This document shows positions 55,906-64,000 of a stretch of DNA of 64,000 nt, piece after piece. The position numbers were made by a program, and so were the translations under genes. Under the pieces are notes generated by a model that saw only the letters and a program-made list of their open reading frames with translations, searched no databases and was not told where the DNA came from. This stretch comes from Bullera alba. Its lineage: Eukaryota; Basidiomycota; Tremellomycetes; Tremellales; Bulleraceae. Location of the stretch: positions 1 to 64,000 of the forward strand of contig BCIX01000007.1 of the NCBI GenBank assembly GCA_001600095.1. The letters run 5' to 3'. Within the stretch, counting starts at the first letter, position 1; every line of letters begins with the position of its first letter.

Positions 55906-57173
55906 TTACTGAAGACTTTTCGTCTCACTGATCCTGTAGACCAGCTTGACTCCATTCACGTTCCCTTGCTCCAAGAGATCCATGCCCTCAGCAACGCCGT
56001 CCAGACCTCCTGGCAGGACCTTGACGTTGTTTGCCTTGAACTTGCCTTGATCCAACCAAGCCCCGATGATCCTGTACCACTTTTCCGCAAACTCCGAGTC
56101 GTCGGAATGTGCCGTACCGACCATTGTCCTGACCACCTTGACCGATGAGGGGATGGTATCCGGTTTTTCCTCTCCTCTCGTGGGTAGGACTGTGGTGATC
56201 AACCCGCCTCCACTACCATCTACGACTTTGGCCAGGAAGTCGACTGTCGAGTCTGTAGACACGGCATCGTATGTCGCTGCCAATTTGCCCAGTTTGCCCA
56301 CTTCCGCCTTGATCGCTTGAGCGAGCTCGTCATCGCTCTTGCCCCGGTAGTCGACGACGACGGCGCCGAGATCTTGAGCGACTTTGGCCGATGATCCCGC
56401 CGTGCCGACGACTGCACATCCGGCCTTTTTGGCGAGTTGCACTGCGAATGCGCCAACGGAGGAAGCGGCACCGTTGACCACGACGACCTGGCCTTTGGCC
56501 GGGGCATCTGAACCGTCCTCGGGTGGCGTGGAAAGGCCGAGCCGTTTGAACAAGCCGATTTGAGCGGTCATCACAGCGAGGGGCAGTGTAGCTGCGTCTT
56601 CGAAGGGGGTAGACTCGGCGACGTGCCATGTGGTATGAGCAGGGGCGACAGTGTATTCGGCACTAGAGAAATGGTCAGTCCTAGCTCATAGAATGTTAGT
56701 GTGACTCACTATGCCCCGTACTTGCTATCCTTCATCATGATACTGAAAGCAGCAACCTTGTCGCCCTTTTTGTATTCGGTCACTTTACTGCCCACCGCCT
56801 CGACGTGACCGCAGACGTCGTTGCCTTCAATGGCTTCCCATCCCTTGATCCATCTATACATCGCATCAGCGACGCCCAAAGGCCGGAAGTCCAGATGGAT
56901 ATCCCTTCTCCATAGACAGGAATCGAAGGGAATCGTCGAGAGGATTTGATAGGATCTGTTCTCACTCACTGGATGCACTGGGGGTACGTCGTCGTCAGCA
57001 CAACTCCAACGATGACAACATAGATGGCTGATTGTACTAACCTTCCAGTCTTTCGGGTTTGAAGCCACAGCGACATTCTTAATCAAGACCTCATCCTCGC
57101 CTGGAGTTGGAATGTCGAAATCTCTCAGCTCGTACCTCTGCGTGTGGGTGTTTGAGAAGAAGACGCCCTTCAT
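55906..57173 (-). CDS. Zinc-free MDR oxidoreductase (quinone-oxidoreductase / enoyl-reductase-like)
   Basis: Four exons: 57042-57173, 56970-56977 (8 nt), 56710-56853, 55906-56662; 346 aa. It starts MKGVFFSNTHTQRYELRDFD and has VASNPKDWK, then the micro-exon residues C-I-Q, then WIKGWEAIEGNDVCGHVEAVG. This spacing matches ToxD/zinc-binding-oxidoreductase-like fungal proteins. The Rossmann motif is VVVNGAASSVGAFAVQLAKKAG. There are no zinc-ligand cysteines. It reduces an activated double bond or quinone with NADPH, substrate unknown. The 8-nt exon is needed both for phase and for the conserved spacing. Introns of 64 and 116 nt flank it. The first ATG used is the natural family start. Confidence 0.87.
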
Positions 57174-59470
57174 GACGGACGTGCTGCGATGCTGGTGGTG
57201 AATCTGTGAGCTAGTTGACGGGGGTCAATGTTAATGTGATTCAGTCTTCCTAGCGAGAGTCTTGAGCAAGGAACAGCATACAAACTCGGTTGATACTCAC
57301 TCCACACTCGCAACTGAGCACGCTGAGCAAGCATCATGATATCATCTTCAGGCCTACTCAAGGGCCTACCCAGAAGAGTGATCAAGTCGATCTCGTCATG
57401 CAGATGTGTCATCGCGCTATAGGTGATACCGCCAATTCCTGGTGGAGGTGGAGACGGTGGAGGTCGGAAGCCTTTGGGCCGGCCTCAAGGCCGAGGGCGA
57501 AAAGGAAAGATCAAAAAGGCTCAGAACTCAGAAGTCGTCTCCAGTTTTGCTCCAGTTCAATCATGCAGATTCAGCGACTATTCTGATATAGCGCGGATTG
57601 CTCGCTAAGGCTTGAGCTTCAGTCTCCAATGAATCGACTCAGATATCACACATGGGCCGAGCCAGCACTTTCCGACGGTATTGTGCTCTACTCTACAATC
57701 CCGATGGCTGCGGCAAGGATATCCCAGATGGCCGAGACGATTTGAGCTGGCCGCTCGGTGCGATGAACGATCAGCAGCCGGCACGCAATTCACAACAGAC
57801 TACAACCACCTCCTGGGACCAAGAGCGGTACAGGAGCGTGGCCTGACCTTGAGGTACTCCACGGAATTGCGAATCTGCCCGAGGTGCTCGCGTACTTGCT
57901 TTTCGGCAATCTGTTCGCTCTGGGGTGACTGGTCCGCATCATAACGACCCGATATTGGATATTGATGTCGACTGATTTGAGAAATGGGACCTTCGGAACC
58001 GGAAAGAGCCAGCGGACCTTCGTCGGATTCGCAGGGAATACATGCTGACGCGCAGATGAATCATGTGACCTCCTTCGTTTCAAATATCGTCCCAAACCCC
58101 GATTAGTCGGCGTCCGTGGTCAATCCGTGCCTGTCGATCCTGTCCCTGAGCCGGCTGCATGGTTGGATAAGGCCGCTGAGCAGATTGGCATAAGTCTCGG
58201 GCAGTAGACAACCTGCTGGTCAAATCAGATTAAGTACGTTGTGCAGCCTTGTTCCGTAGATGGATTCCTCCGTTTGCGGCTGCTGTGGCTTGGGAGAGTA
58301 CCAGAGACTCAGGTGGACCGAGAAAAGATGGCAGTTGATACATGAAGTCGGCGGTGATCGTCAGTATGCTGGTGAGATGGCGATCCTGCTGCGAGTCGAC
58401 ACTGTGTGCACATCAATGCCGGTAGAGACGTTCAGAAAGCTCAGTGCAGAGCCTGAGATGCATGGATACCCGACTGACACTTGAGACGGTTCGGTGTATT
58501 GGGAAATCAGTCTACAATAGCAGTCACGGCGACAAGGATGCATGCAGGATGAATGGTGGTGAGGGGGTCGGAGAGCTATGCTCCAAAAGGGGTCGGAGAG
58601 CTCAAACCGGTCGGAGAGGGAATTGCCGAATAACCGGGGTGGCAGCATGCGACAAAATTACCGGAAGCGGCAAAAATATACCTCTCCGACCCGGGCAGAG
58701 AGAGCTTGGAGTATTGTAGAGGAGGGGAGAGGAGGGGAGAGGAGGGGAGAGGCCAAGCTGCATTATGACGCGAGACTCGTGAGGCTTGATAGGACGTCCT
58801 TACAATATGCCCAGACTCATGCCTAGCACCAATAGAATTGGGTGGTCGTACATAGACTCGTAGTCACTCGGACTCCATAAGTATCTGAGACTAAACCTAG
58901 TCTCTGCATTACGAAGAGTGCTGAAAATGTAATGGGTGTGCGGCGTTCCGCGGCCTCGTTTGAAATGGAGAGTATCCAGCCAGAGCTAAAGTAGGGAAAA
59001 AACCAGGCAATTAACAATTCTTCCCACCTCTGCATCCTCCCCCTCATCCTCCTCCCCGGTCTTGCTTGCTGCCCCTGACGTCTGATCGACCCGGCCGGCG
59101 TATGATCACAACTGTCATCCTCGACATCCATTCCCGACATTCCAACTCGGAGCGCTATACAGAACATTCTTCCTTCAAATCTCGAGCAGAGTAGAAAGAA
59201 ACACAGGAAACCGCTAAAACAGTCGCCAGCTTGGGCTCAAAGGAAATCACAGCACACGAAATCCCTCAAACCGACACAGAGCACCAGAGTCGACTGTGAA
59301 CCGCACGACTCTCCCACTAGGACCTCGGTAGCGACACTCAATTGAAGAGGAACCTGCACATCCCGACGCAGTGTCTCCAACGCATGAACCAGAGCCCCGA
59401 TCAAACAAACAATCCGTTTCGTCGCCTCGTCTGAGAATCACGTCGCCACTAGTCGACTACACCGCCCAGC
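57174..59470. other. Long intergenic/5' leader region (about 2.3 kb)
   Basis: No gene could be supported. It holds a 10-bp tandem repeat (ggaggggaga three times, 58721-58750) and three spaced copies of ggtcggagag between 58566 and 58618. The last 450 bp is rich in CT and CGA words, like a long fungal 5' UTR for the gene at 59471. An 80-codon frame at 57170-57412 is open but does not splice into the oxidoreductase. Confidence 0.4.
58721..58750. repeat. Three tandem 10-bp units (ggaggggaga)
   Basis: Three perfect adjacent copies; a purine-rich tract upstream of the Q-rich gene. Confidence 0.8.
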
Positions 59471-62400
59471 ATGTCCTACCCAACATCTAGACCTTCGCCG
59501 AGTTCAGCGGCCGGTGACAACGGCAACGGTGGTCGCCCTTCGTCTCAGCAATCACAGTCTCAATCGGGCGGACAGGGTCAGTCGCCATCTGACTGGACCA
59601 ACTATATGAGTTTTCTTACTCCGCCAGTTCACACCCCTTCCCAGTCCAACCAGAACCATGTGTCCAATGGCAGTAACGTCGCCCCGACGTACAACGCGCC
59701 GGTGCAATCTGGTCAGGTGGACCAACGTGCAGGAGGCATGTCCCACATCCACAGGCAACCATCAGGTTCGGCGGACAATTATCAGTCTTTCGCCCAGGTC
59801 ATCGCCATCTCGCAACTCTCTCCTTCCAATATATCCTTCCAGCACCCCTATCCAGCAGCGTCGCGGGTCCCTCAGCAGCAGCAGCAACAACAACAACAGA
59901 ACAGCCAGCAGTCGCAGAACCAGTCGTATCAGCAGAACTCGCAGTCGCAGGCGGGACCATCGAGGTCGCCGAATCCCACGATCAACAAGGGCAAATCTCC
60001 AGCGAACAGAAATGTGAACAACGACTCGGGCATCGAGTCCAACAGCAATGTCGACAATGGTCTCAACCTCGATCCAGATGCCTTTTCCAGAGTCGCTCAG
60101 TTCCTGTCCAATCAGATGGGTGGAGCGCCCACTTTCCCTCCAGGAGGAGAGGCATGGTCAGGTTTCGACGCCAACATGTTATCCAATGACAACAGTGGTG
60201 TCAATCAGCTCACACCCGGATCACTATTCGCCCCTTTTAATCCCATCGGCCAGAACGAGCAGGCATACGGAACCAGCGGAAACGATCAGGGCGGAGGGTT
60301 CATGAATCAAAACACTTGGGATCAATGGTCTGACCCCAAGGACAAGGACAGCAACCAAGGTGGAATGAACAATTTGGGAACGACCTCTTACGTCAATCCG
60401 AATCCCAGTTCCAACGTCCTCGCACAGCAGGTCTCTCAGGCTCAGCAGCAAAACATGAATCGGCAGAGTTTAGTGGATCAAAGCGGTTCCATTTCGAGAG
60501 CTCGTGAGCTCTCTGTCAGCACCAACAATGCGAGACCGGCGAAGCAAGTGTCGCAATTGCCTCGAACGTCACAGCTCAATTCAACCACCATGCCTTCGCC
60601 TCGCCCTAATACCGGCAACGCGTCCACGGGGTTCGGACCTCCGAGCAACCTCAAACGTAGCAACCAATTCAGCTACGTTCCATCCTCCTCCACTTCTGGG
60701 CCTAGTTGCAACTCGGCTTCAACAGCCAATATCCTGTCGTCCCCTTCTCAGCCATACGCACCTCCTTCCAACACCAGTGCTCGCCCGCCCAACCTCACGT
60801 GTCCCCCTCTCACAGACTCGCAGACGGGATCATCACGGTCGCCAGATCTCCCAATCAAACCAGAGGCAAACGAATCTCGCCCGGAATGGATACTTATCCC
60901 TGTCAACTGTCCGACGGGAGGTGGCAATACCGTCGATTTCGCGATGTGTCCTCATCCTTCCTGTATTCAGTCGCTCCACAACTTTATCAAACGAGAGGGG
61001 AAAAACGAGACTGGCGACATTCCGCGAGTGGAATTACTCCAGAAGCGCACCACTACAAAGTTCGCCTTCACGTTCGCTTCACAAGCGAAAAACCGTAGCA
61101 GACGCGAACACGAAATTACAAAGCATAGAGTGGACTACCAGTCGAAGCGACAAAGTTGGCCGTTCGCGGCGGTTGTGAGTTGGCCGTTCTGGACATGCTA
61201 GTTGCATTCCTAAATTGAGAACGGGATCATGGCTGATCCACTCAGCAGGATAAGCCGATACGCAACTACATCAAGGCGTACGGAGTGAATATACCCGGAA
61301 ACAATAATTTAGATGTAGGTGTGCTTGCCCTCGACCGGCGATTCTTTGTCTCGAGCCAATTGACCTTTCTAGGCCAAATCAGATACGGATTATTCGACAA
61401 TGGTTGAGGATATCCGCAGTGCCTTTGATGCGGGGACTGCCATTATACGTTATGACGACGCAGGGAAGCCCAAGAATGATAATATACCGTTCACTAGTGC
61501 GCAGACCCCTTCGGCCTCTTCGCCAACATCTGAACGCGGCAAAGAGCCCGCAGCATTTCTCAGTCCTAGAGGTAAAAGGAGGAGGAATGCTGAGTCCCTT
61601 AGCGACACATTATCTGTGAGTTGGATAGGAATTCGCGAGCAGGCACGCGCGGTATCTCATCTACGATCCAAAGCTGAGATCCAGTAGGGTTTACAAATGG
61701 ATCCAAAGAAATCCTGTTTTGACATTCCGGCTGAACGGTTCGATATCGACGCCCTGACGCGGTACTGGAACCCCAACTTCGTGGTGAAAAGAACCAATCT
61801 CACCGACATGCGTTCCTACAACAAACCGCCGCGGCACTTTGAAGATTCCTTGAAGCTGCGTCCCTGGTACTGGATCAGGAAGACAGATCTGGACGGGTTA
61901 TGCAATGTTCACGAAGCGGACGATGCAGATGATAAGGCATCCGTTCTTGCCTGGCTGGAGCAGTAAGTTTGCATCCGTTTGCAGTTTCCCAACCAGGCAG
62001 ATGAACGATTGCTGATACAAGTCAGACGTCATGATGATAAGGCGCAGGACCCGTTCTGGGGACCGATGGTCGTACCCGGGAAAACGCCTGCTCAGCACTT
62101 GGGAAACAGGAGTGCTCCGAAGATCCAGCAGATATGGGAGAACGCCAACGATACATCCTTCCACGATTACAAGATATACCAGCCTAAAAGAGGAGTATCG
62201 ACCACCGAGTTCGCGGGCGGGACCCACGTCGCCGTGCATAGATCCGCCATACAGTTCCACGAGGTGAGTGCCGTTAATCGGGTGTTATAGCAAAGGGTTC
62301 GATCTGATTGCATTAGTTGGTGTGTGACTTTCGTCTCAAAGATGCTGGATAGTAGGTTCAGCCAACGCCCAAATTGTTAAGGAAACAAGCATGACTGGGA

Positions 62401-63067
62401 ATTAATGGAAACCCGGGCTAATGTATGCAGTTACACCGTATCAGTCTTCATCAAGATGCCTCAGTACTATGTCGATTCCCAAACGGATCCGCTGCCCCCG
62501 CCTGAGCATAGACGATTGTGGGCCTGTAACAACCCCCGCCTACTGCGCAAATGGGGCTACAATCCGGGCCTCGATACACACTTGCTACAATATCCCTCAG
62601 ACCGTACCTACATACCGAAGACCAAGCGTACCGTCGAAACACCGATCCGCGATTGGCTCGGAATCCAGATATTGGTGGGTCCACCGGTGGCTAAGGAGAG
62701 CTGTAATCCACAGGCGGGGAATATCGAGAAATACCGCCTTGAATTATCACGGAGTATGGTATCGGCGGAGAGGCGGATCACGTATACGCTCGACAGACGG
62801 GACATGGAGAAAGCGATGAAGATGGGTCTAGCTGGAGAATGGTGCGAAGTGCCCTTGTCGACTAAGCGGCTTCACGTCCCGGTCGGCAATGCAACTCAAC
62901 GCATCCTTATCTTTTACGGGTGCGATGAGATTCACGGCGGTTATGCTGTCGACCGTGGTCCCCTGATATTCGGTGGAGCGAGACTCACGCTGGCTGAGTC
63001 CAACCAGGACTATGCAAATCATGGGCCGTTGGAAACGGCTCAAAAAGGGAAAGCTCGGGAAGTGTAG
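59471..63067 (+). CDS. Q/S/N-rich orphan protein with structured C-terminal half, 1065 aa
   Basis: Not a family I recognise. Seven exons (59471-61174, 61249-61314, 61373-61615, 61688-61962, 62026-62263, 62317-62351, 62431-63067) join with correct phase. Residues 1-460 are low-complexity, rich in Gln, Ser, Asn and Pro, with a polyQ run near residue 137. About 470-590 is a compact domain with two Cys/His-bearing pieces (NCPTGGGNTVDFAMCPHPSC, RREHEITKHRVDYQSKRQSW) that could be a DNA-binding or zinc module. It is followed by a polar segment, then FDIDALTRYWNPNFVVKRTN and RPWYWIRKTDLDG. The last 300 residues look beta-rich (GTHVAVHRSAIQFHELVCDF, LGIQILVGPP, RLHVPVGNATQRILIFYG). The layout suggests a nuclear regulator, but this is inference. 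The 35-nt sixth exon is required to join the two halves. Confidence 0.7.
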
Positions 63068-63218
63068 TTGTCCAATAGTGCGCAGCATGCTTTGATTCCG
63101 TATGCATGAGAAGTGTGCTCGGCATGGGACAGGCGAGGCAAGCTTTCTTTTGTAATCATAATCAATACCTGTCAAATATGAGACAAATCCTCTCGCTCCA
63201 CATCAAAAGCTAAGCTAT

Positions 63219-63778
63219 CTACTCGACTAAGCTCCGAAGGGACGAATGGTCAATAACGCACATCCTATTTCCAAACTCTCCTTCGACGGCTATCGCGGCG
63301 AGGGCATACGGAGGGATCAATCCGAGGAAGCAGTTATCGAGATGGGCATAGGCGGAGCAGAGTTGAGCGCGAAAAGAGGGAAGGATCGGGCGGTGCGGTA
63401 ATCGGCCAGAGATGAAGGCGAAAGAACAAAGAGAAAGACCGGAGAAAGGACTAAGGTAGAAAGGTGAAATTTGGAAGGCTCGTGGCTCGTGGTTCGTACC
63501 TGGGGAGACAAACGGGAGCTTGAAGCTCAAAGGTGCCAGTGTTTGGCGCAGGGGACTGAGTTGTCAGGAATCGCATAATCACGCAGGGATAGGTCATAGT
63601 AATGTAGGGTTCTAGAATTGTACAACTTACCATGAGGCATCCCCCGCACAACCCAACACATGTTGTTGCAAACTGGGCAGTGGTACCAGTCCTGCATGTC
63701 TCGCGAAACAAGTGGACCCAACACCTTATCGACGACGACCGGGACCATATTGAGTATAGGGATCAGGTTGAGGAACAT
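63219..63778 (-). CDS. Small hypothetical protein with CPVC motif
   Basis: Two exons (63631-63778, 63219-63499) separated by a 131-nt intron (gtaagt ... ccccag), 142 aa. The N-terminus is hydrophobic (MFLNLIPILNMVPVVVDKVL), perhaps a membrane anchor. It is followed by DWYHCPVCNNMCWVVRG, a CxxC-x3-C cluster that could bind zinc, and a hydrophobic tail. If the intron is kept, the frame stays open for another 33 codons, giving an alternative 83-residue product. A TATATAA box about 105 bp before the ATG supports a promoter. No family is recognised. Confidence 0.45.
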
Positions 63779-63879
63779 TGTAGTCTTGTGAAAGTGGCTG
63801 GTGAGATGTTTAGGTTATATGATAGAGCGGGACCGGGATGTGTTGTGGATGAGATTTAGGGGTATCGCTGTCGGCTTAT

Positions 63880-63887
63880 ATATGCCT
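63880..63887 (-). promoter_or_regulatory. TATA box of the right-edge small gene
   Basis: catatataag on the minus strand, followed by a CA/CT-rich leader to the ATG at 63778. Confidence 0.5.
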
Positions 63888-63907
63888 GGTGTCCCACCCT
63901 GAAGTAT

Positions 63908-63989
63908 TGCCGATATCGATATGGTCAACGGAATATCGATTCTCAAAACTCCGGTATCGATATGGTTTGACCGAAATCGATTTGATATG
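63908..63989. repeat. Cluster of ATCGAT words at the window edge
   Basis: The word atcgat occurs six times in about 85 bp, twice inside atatcgatatggt / gtatcgatatggt. It lies upstream of the right-edge gene and may be a regulatory cluster or the start of a repeat continuing outside the window. Confidence 0.5.
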
Positions 63990-64000
63990 TACCCGACATC

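Noticed and set aside
57170..57412. 80-codon minus-strand frame directly before the oxidoreductase
   Set aside because: It cannot be spliced in phase to the oxidoreductase, whose own ATG gives the normal family N-terminus; likely 5' UTR.

Overview
This is a fungal nuclear window, most likely from a Tremellomycete-type basidiomycete (Cryptococcus / Kwoniella relatives). Genes are dense and on both strands. Nearly every one is broken by short introns, mostly 35-60 nt, with GTGAGT or GTAAGT donors, a CTGAC/CTGAT branch site and CAG/TAG acceptors. Families typical of fungi (Zn2Cys6 regulator, metacaspase, sugar porters, ferric reductase, PL22 and GH36 enzymes) support this. I see no transposon, CRISPR array or convincing tRNA. 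Gene models below were spliced by hand, with reading phase checked at most junctions.

Layout. 0-3 kb: the 3' end of a short-chain dehydrogenase and a GH36 alpha-galactosidase. 3.4-6.6 kb: an actin-binding ADF-H / coiled-coil / PH protein. 7.7-10.9 kb: a metacaspase convergent with a zinc alcohol dehydrogenase. 11.8-15.3 kb: a tiny Cys-rich protein and a Zn2Cys6 transcription factor. 16-39 kb: a run of metabolic genes that looks like a catabolic cluster: D-2-hydroxyacid dehydrogenase and a DUF1479 2-oxoglutarate oxygenase (divergent), a class II aldolase-family protein and an MFS porter (divergent), a secreted amidase, an unknown protein, a ferric reductase, a TauD-type dioxygenase, a second MFS porter and an alpha/beta hydrolase. 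39.7-42.5 kb: a tandem pair of histidine phosphatases. 42.7-44 kb: an oligogalacturonate lyase. 44.6-50.9 kb: a 1396-residue orphan helical protein and, divergent from it, a 248-residue orphan. 51.2-51.9 kb: a small orphan. 53.9-57.2 kb: an allantoate-permease-type transporter convergent with a quinone-oxidoreductase-like enzyme. 59.5-63.1 kb: a Q/S/N-rich 1065-residue orphan, then a small TATA-driven gene at the right edge.

How the genes may work together (inference): the 16-39 kb segment has importers, an amide hydrolase, two Fe(II)/2-oxoglutarate oxygenases, an aldolase-like enzyme, dehydrogenases and an esterase, next to a Zn2Cys6 regulator. An almost identical 17-bp CCGG-containing element lies upstream of the MFS porter (20.4 kb) and the TauD-type gene (32.4 kb), suggesting a common regulator.

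The most unusual signal is at the RNA-processing level. Reading frame and family conservation force extremely small exons in several genes: 1 nt in the metacaspase, 7 nt in the Zn2Cys6 regulator, 8 nt in the quinone-oxidoreductase-like gene and 14 nt in the ADF-H/PH gene. In addition, one of the tandem phosphatases keeps every exon length of its twin but has lost one splice-acceptor AG.
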